Shown here: one piece after another, positions 35,143 through 44,797 of the stretch
Position numbering within the stretch: the stretch's first letter is position 1
Layout of the letters: every line of letters begins with the position of its first letter
From: Streptomyces sp. TLI_146
GTDB taxonomy: Bacteria; Actinomycetota; Actinomycetes; Streptomycetales; Streptomycetaceae
Direction: 5' to 3'
NCBI RefSeq assembly: GCF_002846415.1
Contig: NZ_PJMX01000001.1
Location: 5,704,001 to 5,768,000 of the forward strand
DNA: 64,000 bases
Notes under the pieces: generated by a model
Told to the model about the DNA's origin: nothing
Seen by the model: only the letters and a program-made list of their open reading frames with translations
Databases searched by the model: none
Program-made: the position numbers and the translations under genes

Positions 35143-36357
35143 CTACGCATCCGTCCCGACGACAACCGTGAACTCCCCCTCGGCCACCCTGGCCCGCAAC
35201 TCCTCGCCCCCGGCGACCTCCCCCGGCGCCCGCACCACCGCCCCGTCCGCCCGCTGGAGCACCGCGTACCCCCGCTCCAGCGTCGCCGCGGGCGAGAGCG
35301 CGACCACGCGCGCGCGGGTGTGCGCCAGCTCGGAGTCGGCCCGATCGAGCAGGTGGCCGAGGACCCGGCGCGAGCGGTTCACCAGCGCGTCCACCTCGTC
35401 CGCCCGGTCGTCGACCATCCGGTGCGGCCGCTCCATCCAGGGGCGGCCGAGCACCCCGGCAAGCCCCCGCTCCTCCCGGTCGACGAGGCCGACGACATGC
35501 CGCCGAGCCCGGTCCCGCAGCATCCTGACCCGGTCCAGCTCCTCCCCGACGTCGGGGACGACCTTCTTCGCCGCGTCCGTAGGCGTCGACGCCCGCAGAT
35601 CCGCGACCAGGTCGAGCAGCGGCGAGTCCGGCTCGTGCCCGATCGCCGAGACGACCGGCGTACGGCACTCGGCCACCGCGCGCACCAGCTGCTCGTCGGA
35701 GAACGGCAGCAGATCCTCCACGCTGCCCCCGCCCCGCGCCACGATGATCACGTCGACGTCCGCGAGCCCGTCCAGCTCCTTCACCGCCTGGACGACCTGC
35801 GGCACCGCGTGCACCCCCTGCACCGCCACGTTGCGCACCTCGAAGCGCACCGCGGGCCAGCGCCGCCGCGCGTTCTCCAGCACGTCCCGCTCGGCCGCCG
35901 AGGCGCGGCCGACCACCAGGCCGACGAGCTGCGGCAGGAACGGCAGCGGCCGCTTGCGGTCGAGCGCGAACAGCCCCTCCGCCGCGAGCGACTTCTTCAA
36001 CTGCTCCAGCCGGGCGAGCAGTTCGCCGATGCCCACGGGCCGTATCTCCGCGGCCCGCAGCGACAGCTGGCCGCGCGGCGCGTACCACTCCGGTTTCGCG
36101 TGCACCACGACGCGGGCGCCCTCGGAGACGACGTCCGCCACCGCGTCGAACACCTGCCGGTAGCAGGTGACCGACACCGAGATGTCGTGCGACGGGTCAC
36201 GCAGCGTCAGGAACACCACGCCCGCGCCCGGCCGCCGCGAGAGCTGGGTGATCTGCCCCTCGACCCAGATCGCCCCCAGCCGGTCGATCCAGCCCCCGAT
36301 GAGCCGCGACACCTCACCGACCGGCAGCGGCGCCTGCGCACTCGTATTCAGACCCAT
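35143..36357 (-). CDS. xseA: Exodeoxyribonuclease VII large subunit
   Basis: The 404-residue catalytic subunit has an N-terminal OB-fold (about 10-110, 'IWVEGQITQLSRRPGAGVVFLTLRD'), the nuclease domain (about 120-260; 'VIIVARGGGSVEDLLPFSDEQLVRAVAECRTPVVSAIGHEPD' region, residues 205-245), a helical coiled coil (about 275-340) and a C-terminal strand-rich end with 'ATLERGYAVL'. It forms the XseA/XseB complex. The ATG at 36357 has no Shine-Dalgarno next to it; TAGCCT 6 nt upstream suggests a leaderless mRNA. Farther upstream lies a 4 x 15-bp tandem array. Confidence 0.94.
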   Translation of the reverse strand: MGLNTSAQAPLPVGEVSRLIGGWIDRLGAIWVEGQITQLSRRPGAGVVFLTLRDPSHDISVSVTCYRQVFDAVADVVSEGARVVVHAKPEWYAPRGQLSLRAAEIRPVGIGELLARLEQLKKSLAAEGLFALDRKRPLPFLPQLVGLVVGRASAAERDVLENARRRWPAVRFEVRNVAVQGVHAVPQVVQAVKELDGLADVDVIIVARGGGSVEDLLPFSDEQLVRAVAECRTPVVSAIGHEPDSPLLDLVADLRASTPTDAAKKVVPDVGEELDRVRMLRDRARRHVVGLVDREERGLAGVLGRPWMERPHRMVDDRADEVDALVNRSRRVLGHLLDRADSELAHTRARVVALSPAATLERGYAVLQRADGAVVRAPGEVAGGEELRARVAEGEFTVVVGTDA

Positions 36358-36369
36358 GTACGCAGGCTA
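36357..36369 (-). promoter_or_regulatory. Leaderless-type -10 of xseA
   Basis: On the minus strand TAGCCT (36369-36364) is followed by 6 nt and the ATG. Confidence 0.55.
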
Positions 36370-36384
36370 ACGGCCCCCACTGAC

Positions 36385-36444
36385 ACCGCCTCCGAACGCA
36401 CCGCCTCCGAACGCACCGCCTCCGAACACACCGCCTCCCAGCGT
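36385..36444. repeat. Tandem array, four 15-bp units, between APC permease and xseA
   Basis: Unit ACCGCCTCCGAACGC; two perfect copies (36385-36399, 36400-36414), one with one change, one with several. The array ends exactly at the stop codon of the permease. In the direction of transcription each unit reads GCGTTCGGAGGCGGT and so contains a perfect GGAGG. Confidence 0.95.
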
Positions 36445-37830
36445 CTACCCCACCCGCCCGAACCTCTCCGCCCCCTGCACCATCAGCACCCCCACCCCCA
36501 GCACCAGCCACACGAACCCCACCACCTGCGCCGTACGTGTCGCCTCCCACATCACCGCCACGATCACCGCCGCACCGACCAGCGGCAGCACCACATGCTT
36601 AAGCCAGTTGGGCGCGCCCTCGCGGCGGCGTACCGCGTACCAGCCGATCACCGACGCGTGCAGCAGCAGGAACGCCGTCAGCGCGCCCATGTCGACCACC
36701 GAGACCAGATGGTCCATGCCGTCGTCGCGCCGGGCCGCCCAGACCGCCGCCACCAGCGTCACCCCGGCGGCCACCAGCAGCGCCGCGCGCGGCACGCCCG
36801 AGTCCGTGCGCGCCAGGACCTTCGGCAGCCGCCGCTCGCGCGCCATCGCGAAGACCAGACGGCCCGCCGCGGCCTGCCCGGCCAGCGCCGCGAACGCCGC
36901 CCCGATCGCCTTGCTCACCGCCACCAGATCGTGCAGCCAGGTGCCCACGGACGCCTCCACGGTGTCGTAGAAGGCCGAGCCCTGCCTGACCGGCTCGGCC
37001 GCGAGCTCCGCCGACGGGACCGGCGTGAGCAGCGCCGCCAGATACGTCTGCGCCACGAACAGCACGCCCGCCAGCGCCAGACAGAACAGCACCGCGCGCG
37101 CGACCTTCTCCGAACCCCCGGTCACCTCCTCCGCGAAGGAGGCGATCGCGTCGAAGCCCAGGTACGAGAGCACCGCCACCGACACCGCGCCGAGCACCGC
37201 CGTCAGCGAGAACCCGGCGTCCCCGGCGAGCGGCGACAGCCAGTCGCGCCGCGCCCCGTCCCGTACGAGCACGACCACCGCCGCGGCCACGAACACCAGC
37301 AGGACGGCGATCTCCATGGCGAGCACCGCGAAGCCGACCCGCGCCGCCGCCCGTACGCCCCAGAGGTTGAGCGCCGTGGTGATCACCACGGCCAGCGCGG
37401 TCCACACCCACCGGGACACCTCCGGGACCAGCGAGTGCATCGCGATCCCGGAGAAGAGGTACGCGACGGCCGGGATCAGCAGATAGTCGAGCATCGCCAT
37501 CCAGCCCGCGATGAACCCGGCCCCCTCGCCGAGCCCCGCGCGCGCGTAGGCGAAGACCGAGCCCGCCTGCGGGGCGACGCGGACCATCTGGGCGTAGCTG
37601 AATGCGGTGAACGCCATGGCGACCGTTGACACGACGTAGACGAGGGCGACCGCGCCGTGCGACTTCGCGTCGAGCGTGCCGAAGATGCCCACGGGAGCCA
37701 TCGGGGCGATGAACAGCAGCCCGTACACGACGAGGTCACGGAAGCCCAGGCTGCGCCGCAGCCCGCCGTCCCCGGACACCCGCCGCCCGCTCTCCCCGCC
37801 CGCCCCGCTCTCTTCGTTCCGCGCGCTCAT
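36445..37830 (-). CDS. APC-family amino acid permease
   Basis: The 461-residue protein has about 12 hydrophobic segments and an APC-superfamily (PotE-like) fold: 'LRRSLGFRDLVVYGLLFIAPMAPVGIFG' at the first helix, 'GSVFAYARAGLGEGAGFIAGWMAMLDYLLIP', and the helix 6-7 region 'LSYLGFDAIASFAEEVTGGSEKVARAV'. It probably imports an amino acid or amine by proton symport or exchange; the substrate cannot be read from sequence. It is divergent from ispH with only 81 nt between starts. Confidence 0.9.
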   Translation of the reverse strand: MSARNEESGAGGESGRRVSGDGGLRRSLGFRDLVVYGLLFIAPMAPVGIFGTLDAKSHGAVALVYVVSTVAMAFTAFSYAQMVRVAPQAGSVFAYARAGLGEGAGFIAGWMAMLDYLLIPAVAYLFSGIAMHSLVPEVSRWVWTALAVVITTALNLWGVRAAARVGFAVLAMEIAVLLVFVAAAVVVLVRDGARRDWLSPLAGDAGFSLTAVLGAVSVAVLSYLGFDAIASFAEEVTGGSEKVARAVLFCLALAGVLFVAQTYLAALLTPVPSAELAAEPVRQGSAFYDTVEASVGTWLHDLVAVSKAIGAAFAALAGQAAAGRLVFAMARERRLPKVLARTDSGVPRAALLVAAGVTLVAAVWAARRDDGMDHLVSVVDMGALTAFLLLHASVIGWYAVRRREGAPNWLKHVVLPLVGAAVIVAVMWEATRTAQVVGFVWLVLGVGVLMVQGAERFGRVG

Positions 37831-37898
37831 GCGGCCAGTCTCGTCGGCCGGACGATCTTTGGCCCGCCGGGCAGCGCAGGGGTGTCGGACCCCGGCCG

Positions 37899-37914
37899 TA
37901 CCATGGAGCGCATG
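37899..37914 (+). promoter_or_regulatory. Leaderless-type -10 of ispH
   Basis: TACCAT (37899-37904), 7 nt, then ATG at 37912. A competing reading is translation from ATG at 37903 or via GGAG at 37905-37908, which is rather close. Confidence 0.5.
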
Positions 37915-38892
37915 ACTGCAACGCCTGCCCGCCGTGTCCTGCTCGCAGCACCCCGTGGCTACTGCGCGGGTGTGGACCGCGCCGTGATCGCCGTGGAGAA
38001 GGCCCTGGAGCAGTACGGGTCTCCGATCTACGTCCGGCACGAGATCGTCCACAACAAGTACGTCGTGCAGACCCTGGAGAAGAAGGGCGCGATCTTCGTC
38101 GACGAGACGGCGGAGGTCCCCGAGGGCTCGATCGTCATGTTCTCGGCGCACGGCGTGGCGCCGACCGTGCACGAGGAGGCGGCCGAGCGGAAGCTCGCCA
38201 CCATCGACGCGACCTGCCCCCTGGTCACCAAGGTGCACAAGGAGGCCGTCCGGTTCGCCAACGAGGACTACGACATCCTCCTGATCGGCCACGAGGGCCA
38301 CGAGGAGGTCATCGGCACGTCCGGCGAGGCCCCCGACCACATCACGCTGGTCGACGGCCCCGAGGACGTGGCGAACGTCGAGGTCCGCGACGAGTCGAAG
38401 GTCGTCTGGCTCTCCCAGACGACGCTCTCGGTCGACGAGACCATGGAGACGGTGGACGCCCTCAAGGAGAAGTTCCCGCTGCTCGTCTCCCCGCCGAGCG
38501 ACGACATCTGCTACGCGACGCAGAACCGCCAGATCGCGGTGAAGCGGATGGGCGCCGACGCGGACCTGGTCATCGTCGTCGGCTCCAAGAACTCCTCGAA
38601 CTCGGTCCGCCTGGTCGAGGTCGCCCTCGGCGCCGGCGCGCGCGACGCCCACCTGGTGGACTTCGCCGACGAGATCGACGAGGCCTGGCTGGAGGGCGTG
38701 ACCACGGTCGGCCTCACCTCCGGCGCGTCCGTCCCCGAGGTGCTGGTCGAGGGCGTACTGGAATGGCTCGCCCAGCGCGGCTTCGAGGACGTCGAGCTCG
38801 TCAAGGCGGCGGAGGAGTCGATCACGTTCTCGCTGCCGAAGGAGCTGCGCCGCGATCTGCGCGCGGAGGCGGCGGAGCTGTCCGGGAAGTAG
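37912..38892 (+). CDS. ispH: 4-hydroxy-3-methylbut-2-enyl diphosphate reductase
   Basis: The 326-residue enzyme makes IPP and DMAPP in the last step of the MEP isoprenoid pathway. The three [4Fe-4S] ligands are Cys18 ('PRGYCAGVDRA'), Cys102 ('IDATCPLVTKVH') and Cys200 ('SDDICYATQNRQ'); substrate-binding His43 and His80 and the 'SSNSVRLVEVA' loop are present. Length and sequence agree with actinobacterial IspH/LytB. The cis-prenyltransferase at 2419 uses products of this pathway. Confidence 0.97.
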   Translation: MTATPARRVLLAAPRGYCAGVDRAVIAVEKALEQYGSPIYVRHEIVHNKYVVQTLEKKGAIFVDETAEVPEGSIVMFSAHGVAPTVHEEAAERKLATIDATCPLVTKVHKEAVRFANEDYDILLIGHEGHEEVIGTSGEAPDHITLVDGPEDVANVEVRDESKVVWLSQTTLSVDETMETVDALKEKFPLLVSPPSDDICYATQNRQIAVKRMGADADLVIVVGSKNSSNSVRLVEVALGAGARDAHLVDFADEIDEAWLEGVTTVGLTSGASVPEVLVEGVLEWLAQRGFEDVELVKAAEESITFSLPKELRRDLRAEAAELSGK

Positions 38893-38975
38893 CCGGGCCC
38901 CGGCCCGCGACGGCCGGGAGCAGCACGGAACGCCTGGTCACGGGCGCTGACTGGGTGACTGTCAGTGCCCGCCCG

Positions 38976-38991
38976 TAACGTGGTGTCCATG
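38976..38991 (+). promoter_or_regulatory. Leaderless-type -10 of ppgK
   Basis: TAACGT (38976-38981), 7 nt, then ATG at 38989; no ribosome site. Confidence 0.6.
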
Positions 38992-39729
38992 AACGTGTTC
39001 GGAGTGGACATCGGCGGGTCCGGGATCAAGGGTGCTCCCGTGGACCTGGAGCGCGGCGACCTGACCCAGGAGCGGTACAAGGTCCTGACCCCGCACCCCG
39101 CGACACCAGAGGCCGTGGCGGACGGCGTCGCGGAGGTGGTCGGCGAGTTCGGCTGGTCTGGCCCGGTCGGCATCACCTTCCCGGGCGTCGTCACGGGCAA
39201 CACGATCCGCACGGCGGCCAACGTCGACGACGCCTGGATAGGCGTGGACGGGGCGCGGCTGCTCGCCGACCGCCTGGGCGGCATGCCGGTGACGGTGATG
39301 AACGACGCGGACGCGGCGGGCGTGGCCGAGATGAGCTTCGGCGCGGGCCGGGGCCGCAAGGGCACGGTGATCCTGCTGACGTTCGGTACGGGCATCGGCA
39401 GCGCGCTGTTCCTCGACGGCCGCCTGGTGCCCAACACGGAGCTCGGCCATCTGGAGCTGCACGGCCACGACGCGGAGAAGCGCGCGTCGACCAAGGCCAA
39501 GGAGGACGAGGACCTGACCTGGTCCCACTGGGCCCGCCGCGTCCAGAAGTACCTGGCCCACGTCGAGATGCTCTTCTCGCCGGAGCTCTTCATCATCGGC
39601 GGCGGAGTGAGCCGCAAGGCGGACAAGTTCCTGCCGCTGATCGAGGGGATCCGCGCGGAGATGGTCCCGGCGGAGCTGCAGAACAACGCGGGAATCGTGG
39701 GGGCGGCGATGACGGCGGGCCGCCGGTAG
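38989..39729 (+). CDS. ppgK: Polyphosphate glucokinase
   Basis: The 246-residue ROK-family kinase phosphorylates glucose using polyphosphate (and ATP). The phosphate-binding 'FGVDIGGSGIKG' lies at the N-terminus, catalytic Asp in 'MNDADAAGVAEM', and 'LLTFGTGIGSALFLDG' and 'ELGHLELHG' complete the ROK signature; 'TELGHLELHG' lacks the zinc Cys cluster of ordinary ROK kinases, as expected for PpgK. An upstream in-frame ATG at 38965 would run through the promoter. It follows ispH by about 100 nt. Confidence 0.95.
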   Translation: MNVFGVDIGGSGIKGAPVDLERGDLTQERYKVLTPHPATPEAVADGVAEVVGEFGWSGPVGITFPGVVTGNTIRTAANVDDAWIGVDGARLLADRLGGMPVTVMNDADAAGVAEMSFGAGRGRKGTVILLTFGTGIGSALFLDGRLVPNTELGHLELHGHDAEKRASTKAKEDEDLTWSHWARRVQKYLAHVEMLFSPELFIIGGGVSRKADKFLPLIEGIRAEMVPAELQNNAGIVGAAMTAGRR

Positions 39730-39792
39730 CGACGGGCGGGGCGGGGGCGGGTGCGGGGCGAGTGCGCCCGACAGCTGCCGCCCGCCCGGTGA

Positions 39793-40389
39793 CTACCGCC
39801 GGGGCCCGGGCCCGGCGGGCCGGGCCCTGCGCCGCCCCATCAGCCGCAGCTTCCGTACGCTCGCGATCAGCCCCGCCACCAGCGTGCCGCCGTACAACCA
39901 GCCGGCGTGCAGGGCCAGGGCGGTGACCACGGCCATCGCCTGACCGCCGAGGCCGCCGGAGCCGCCCGCGATGGGCACGACGCCGAACGCGAAGGCGATC
40001 GGCACGCTGATGGGCGCGCTCACCAGGTCGGCGGGGCGCACCCAGAGCGCGGTGACGGCGCTGACCGGCAGGAACAGCACGCCGTACACGGCGGGCGAGC
40101 CGTCGAAGATCAGCCAGTCCAGGCAGCCGAGCAGGAACATGACGGCCGCCGCGAAGAGCCCGCCGCCCAGCCCCGTGAGCCGGGGCTCGGGAAGCCGGCG
40201 CAGGGCCAGTACGAACGGAGGGGCGGGCCGGGCAGCCACCCGGTACACGGCGGCCGCCTCCCCGGCGGCCGCCTGCGGCCCGAGCGGCGGTCGCCCGGAG
40301 GTACGGCCGGGCGCGCGCCCGGCCGGGCCGTCGGCCGTGCGTGCTGCTCGCTGTCCGTGCTGCGGGGTGTGCGTCCTGTATTGCTCCAC
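39793..40389 (-). CDS. DUF6542-type membrane protein
   Basis: The 198-residue protein has a disordered Arg/Pro/Gly-rich N-terminus (about 1-65) and three to four membrane helices (about 75-180; 'GLGGGLFAAAVMFLLGCLDWLIF', 'AVYGVLFLPVSAVTALWVRPADL', 'AMAVVTALALHAGWLYGGTLVAGLIA'), ending in a basic tail. This is a conserved actinobacterial family of unknown function adjacent to ychF. The GTG has no ribosome site but TACGTT 6 nt upstream, so it is probably leaderless. In-frame codons extend to 40728 into the divergent ychF gene and were rejected. Confidence 0.8.
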   Translation of the reverse strand: MEQYRTHTPQHGQRAARTADGPAGRAPGRTSGRPPLGPQAAAGEAAAVYRVAARPAPPFVLALRRLPEPRLTGLGGGLFAAAVMFLLGCLDWLIFDGSPAVYGVLFLPVSAVTALWVRPADLVSAPISVPIAFAFGVVPIAGGSGGLGGQAMAVVTALALHAGWLYGGTLVAGLIASVRKLRLMGRRRARPAGPGPRR

Positions 40390-40401
40390 CGCACCAACGT
40401 A
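40387..40401 (-). promoter_or_regulatory. Leaderless-type -10 of the DUF6542 gene
   Basis: On the minus strand TACGTT (40401-40396), 6 nt, then GTG (40389). Confidence 0.6.
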
Positions 40402-40546
40402 GGTCGCGACAGGGGAAGAACCACCCGTGGGACACGCCCTTTGGGTGAGCTTGGCGTTGCGTTCGACGCGAAACCGCCCCCGGAGGCGGTAAAGAGGGCC
40501 GGAGCCCGACCCGGTGAGGGCCGTCGCCGACGACCCGACACGCCCG

Positions 40547-40636
40547 TAAACTGGTGAGTCGGCCCCCATCCGCGGGGGCGTCGGCCCCCGGCCCGGGGGC
40601 GGACGGACCATCACCCTCGTACCGGGAAGTCGCCAC
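40547..40636 (+). promoter_or_regulatory. ychF promoter and structured leader
   Basis: TAAACT (40547-40552) is a good -10; transcription from about 40559 would give a 78-nt leader containing a GGGGGC-GTCG-GCCCCC hairpin. GGGAAG before the GTG is a weak ribosome site. Confidence 0.55.
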
Positions 40637-41725
<1,089 letters not shown>

Positions 41726-41775
41726 CCAACTAGTTGCTGTACGTGAGATAGCTGCGTCAAGCGTGCAGGTGCCAG

Positions 41776-41809
41776 AAGGGGTCGGACTCCGGCGAGTCCG
41801 ACCCCTTTT
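41776..41809. terminator. Perfect intrinsic terminator after ychF
   Basis: AAGGGGTCGGACTC, loop CGGC, GAGTCCGACCCCTT, then TT: a 14-bp perfect stem that also ends the convergent Uma2 gene. Confidence 0.93.
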
Positions 41810-41839
41810 GCGTTCCCGTGCTGACTTGGTGCTGACTTT

Positions 41840-42421
41840 TCAGTGGCTCTGCGGCGGTGTGAGCTTGCCGAGGTCCAGGCTGATCTCGAAGGGCACCGGG
41901 CGCTGGAGGGTGCCCCGGAAGATCCCGGCGGGCGCGTAACTGCCGGTGGGTTCGTCGAGCTCGTAGACGTGGACGACAGGTGCGCCCTCCTCGTCCTCGA
42001 TGCACCAGTAATGGGGGATGCCGGCCTCCGCGTACTTGCGGAGTTTCACGGTGCGATCGCGATGAGCGGACTCGGGAGATACGGCCTCCACGACGAGCTT
42101 CACGTCCTCCGGGGCGTACCAGGTGCGGTCCGGGTCATAGGGCATGTCCGTCAGCAAGAGGTCCGGCTCGGGGCGGTTGCGGGCGTCGAGGCGGATCGTC
42201 ATCTCCCGCTCGACCTCGAAGCCGGCCGGTGCCTGCGCCATGAGCGTTGTGGTCAAGGCGGTGACGAGGCGGCCATGCCAGGACCGCTGTGGCGACATCA
42301 TGAAGACGAGGGCTCCGTCGATCAGCTCGGTGTGGCGCGGCGCTTCCGGAAGGCGGTCCAGGTCCTCCGCGAACCAGCCTTCCGCGCGCGGCGGGCGCAT
42401 CCAGTCGGGCAGTGCGGTCAT
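41840..42421 (-). CDS. Uma2-family (DUF820) restriction-endonuclease-like protein
   Basis: The 193-residue protein has the PD-(D/E)xK-like core of Uma2/DUF820: 'RPEPDLLLTD' (Asp), 'DVKLVVEAVSPES' (Glu) and 'RKYAEAGIPHYWCIEDEEG' (Lys/Tyr region). These proteins are very abundant in Streptomyces and cyanobacteria; activity and targets are unproven. ATG at 42421 with GGTGAAG just upstream. It stands alone between ychF and a nitrilase gene. Confidence 0.88.
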   Translation of the reverse strand: MTALPDWMRPPRAEGWFAEDLDRLPEAPRHTELIDGALVFMMSPQRSWHGRLVTALTTTLMAQAPAGFEVEREMTIRLDARNRPEPDLLLTDMPYDPDRTWYAPEDVKLVVEAVSPESAHRDRTVKLRKYAEAGIPHYWCIEDEEGAPVVHVYELDEPTGSYAPAGIFRGTLQRPVPFEISLDLGKLTPPQSH

Positions 42422-42517
42422 GGCTTCACCGTACCGGCTCCGAAGCGACGGGGGCCGGGGCTTCGCCGGGGTGGGAGCGAGGTCCGGAACCGCCCCCGAC
42501 TGTGATCGAATTCCCCC

Positions 42518-43393
42518 GTGACCCCCTTCACCACCCCCTCCCGCCCCCTCCGCATAGCCGCCGCCCAGGCCCCCGTCGCCCCCGGTGACATCCCGGCCAA
42601 TGTCGTCACCGTCGCCCGGCTCATCGGAGCCGCCGCACGCGGCGGAGCGCGGGTCGTCGTGTTTGCTGAGAAGTTCCTCACCGGGTACGAGCCCGAGCTC
42701 ATCCGGGCCGAGCCCGAGCGGTGTGCCGTGAACGGGGTCGGGGATCCCCGGCTCGATCCCGTCGTGGCCGCCTGTCGGGAGGGCGGGGTGGTCGCGGTTG
42801 TCGGGGCCGCCGTGTACGACGGCGGGGAGTTGTTCGTCTCCGCCCTGGTCGTCGACGGGGGCGGGGTTCGCGCGCGGTACGACAAGCAGACGCTGTTCAG
42901 GGCCGAGCGCGAGGTCTACCGGCACGGTGCCGCCGGTCTCACCCTCGATGTCGACGAGTGGCGGCTCGGGCTCGGGATCTGTTACGACTCCGGGTTCCCC
43001 GAGCACGCGCGGGCGGCGGCGCTGGACGGCTGCCACGCGTACGTGGTGGGCGCGCTGTTCGGGGTCGGCGGCGGGTACCACGAGTCGCGGATCTGGTTCC
43101 CCGCGCGGGCCTTCGACAACACGGTGTACGCGGTGCTCGCCAACCACGTCGGACGGACGGGGGAGTGGGAGACCTGCGGGGGCAGTGCCGTGTGGGGGCC
43201 GGACGGGCGGGTCGTGGCCGAGGCCGGGGCCGACGGCGAGGAGATCGTCCTCGCCGACCTGGACCCGGCCGCCCTGCACGCGGCCCGCGAGGCCGAGCCG
43301 ATGCTGCGGGATCTGTGGGAGCGCCGGGACACGGCGGTGCTGCCCCGGCGTGCGGTACGGGCTGCCGCGACGCCGCCCGGCCGGATCGGCTAG
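42518..43393 (+). CDS. Carbon-nitrogen hydrolase (nitrilase superfamily)
   Basis: The 291-residue enzyme has the Glu-Lys-Cys triad: Glu51 in 'VVVFAEKFLTGYE', Lys123 in 'ARYDKQTLF' and Cys155 in 'GLGICYDSGFPE'. It should hydrolyse an amide or nitrile; sequence type suggests an aliphatic amidase or omega-amidase-like member, but substrate is undetermined. GTG at 42518 lacks a ribosome site; TCGAAT 6 nt upstream may be the -10 of a leaderless mRNA. Convergent with the PLP enzyme, across imperfect repeats. Confidence 0.9.
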   Translation: MTPFTTPSRPLRIAAAQAPVAPGDIPANVVTVARLIGAAARGGARVVVFAEKFLTGYEPELIRAEPERCAVNGVGDPRLDPVVAACREGGVVAVVGAAVYDGGELFVSALVVDGGGVRARYDKQTLFRAEREVYRHGAAGLTLDVDEWRLGLGICYDSGFPEHARAAALDGCHAYVVGALFGVGGGYHESRIWFPARAFDNTVYAVLANHVGRTGEWETCGGSAVWGPDGRVVAEAGADGEEIVLADLDPAALHAAREAEPMLRDLWERRDTAVLPRRAVRAAATPPGRIG

Positions 43394-43483
43394 CCCGCCG
43401 CCGAATCCGTATCGGCTGACCCGGCGCCCGCCCGGACCGGCTAACGGCGCGGCCACCGGACCCGTATCGGCTAACCCGCCGCC
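43381..43483. repeat. Imperfect direct repeats across two convergent stop codons
   Basis: Units similar to CCGTATCGGCTAACCCGCCGCC occur at 43381, 43407, about 43432 (diverged) and 43462, with 26-29-bp spacing. The first covers the stop of the nitrilase gene, the last the stop of the PLP enzyme gene. Confidence 0.75.
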
Positions 43484-44625
43484 ACCCCCGTCTTCAACCC
43501 CGCCCCGCACAGCGGCACCACCGCCTCGCGCCCCCCGAGCGCGTCCGGGGACGCCGTGACCGCCGCCCAGCACGCCACTCCCGTCGACTCGACGAACAGT
43601 CCGCGTCCGGCGAGGTCGAGCTGGGCCGCCCGGATCTGATCCTCCGTCACCGTCAGGAACGTACCGCCCGATTCGCGTACCGCCCGCAGGATCTGGCGGC
43701 CCCGGGGCGGGCGCGGGATCGCGATGCCCTCGGCGAGGGTGTCGGCGGCCTCCGCGTCCGCCGGATCGTCCGTGCCCGCCCGGAACGCCGTCGCCAGCGG
43801 GGATACCGCCGCCGCCTGGACCGCGATCAGCGCGGGGCGCTCGGGGATCAGGCCGTGCGCGTACAGCTCCGCCGTGGCGAGCGCGGCGCCGAGCAGCAGG
43901 GTGCCGTTGCCGACCGGGACGACGATCGCGCCGGGCAGTCGGCCGCCCAGGTCCTCCCACAGCTCGTAGACGTACGTCTTGGTGCCGTGCAGGAAGTACG
44001 GGTTGAAGACGTGCGAGGCGTAGAACGTGCCGGGGGTGTCGGCGGCCGCCCGAGCCGCGCGGGCGGTGGCCTCCCGGTCGCCGGGGACGCGCTCGACCCG
44101 GGCCCCGTGCGCCCCGATCTGCTCGACCTTCTTCGGCGAGGTGGCCTCGGGCACGTACACCGTGCAGGGCAGTCCGGCGCGGGCCAGATACGCGGCGAAC
44201 GACGTGCCCGCGTTGCCGCTGCTGTCGGCGATCACGCGCTCGGGCGCCAGCCGCCGGGCCAGCTCGGCGAGCACGACCGCGCCCCGGTCCTTGAAGGACA
44301 GCGTCGGCATCAGGAAGTCCAGCTTCGCCGAGACCGTGCCGGTGAGCGGCACCAGCGGCGTGCGCCCCTCGCCCAGCGTGACCGGCGGGGGGCCGTCGAG
44401 CGGCAGGGCCTCCGCGTACCGCCACAGCGAACCGACGCGTCCGGCAAGGGACTTCGCCTCCACGGCCCCGGCCGCGAAGTCCAGGTCCCACGGGCCCCCG
44501 CAGGCCGGGCAGCACCAGGGGGCGGCGGTCTCGACGGGGGCCCGGGTGCCGTCCTGGGGGCAGCGGTACGCCGCCGCGCCCGGACGCCCGGAAGGCTCGG
44601 GATGTGGTCCGTTCATCTGTGTCAT
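43471..44625 (-). CDS. PLP-dependent threonine-synthase-like enzyme
   Basis: The 384-residue fold-type II PLP enzyme has an N-terminal zinc ribbon-like segment (Cys22, Cys38/39, Cys42), the PLP Lys112 in 'TLSFKDRGAVVLAE', the 'SSGNAGTSFAAYLARAG' phosphate/substrate loop, and a 'PVGNGTLLLGAALA' Gly-rich PLP-phosphate loop. It resembles threonine synthase and diaminopropionate-type lyases; whether it is the main threonine synthase (usually next to hom and thrB, absent here) is doubtful. TAGGGT lies 6 nt before the ATG, pointing to leaderless translation. Confidence 0.88.
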   Translation of the reverse strand: MTQMNGPHPEPSGRPGAAAYRCPQDGTRAPVETAAPWCCPACGGPWDLDFAAGAVEAKSLAGRVGSLWRYAEALPLDGPPPVTLGEGRTPLVPLTGTVSAKLDFLMPTLSFKDRGAVVLAELARRLAPERVIADSSGNAGTSFAAYLARAGLPCTVYVPEATSPKKVEQIGAHGARVERVPGDREATARAARAAADTPGTFYASHVFNPYFLHGTKTYVYELWEDLGGRLPGAIVVPVGNGTLLLGAALATAELYAHGLIPERPALIAVQAAAVSPLATAFRAGTDDPADAEAADTLAEGIAIPRPPRGRQILRAVRESGGTFLTVTEDQIRAAQLDLAGRGLFVESTGVACWAAVTASPDALGGREAVVPLCGAGLKTGVAAG

Positions 44626-44637
44626 GCAGTGACCCTA
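44623..44637 (-). promoter_or_regulatory. Leaderless-type -10 of the PLP enzyme gene
   Basis: On the minus strand TAGGGT (44637-44632), 6 nt, then ATG (44625). Confidence 0.55.
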
Positions 44638-44797
44638 GAACGTCGCTGGTGACGAGCCGTCAGGGCAAGCTCCTTCCGGGGCTCCCCGCACCCGGGACGG
44701 CCTGGACGCCCCCCGTCCGCTTCGGCTGCGGCCCCCCGCCCCGCCCCGCGTACGATTCGCGCAGCAGTTCGCTGACCTCGACGAGGAGCCCTCACCC

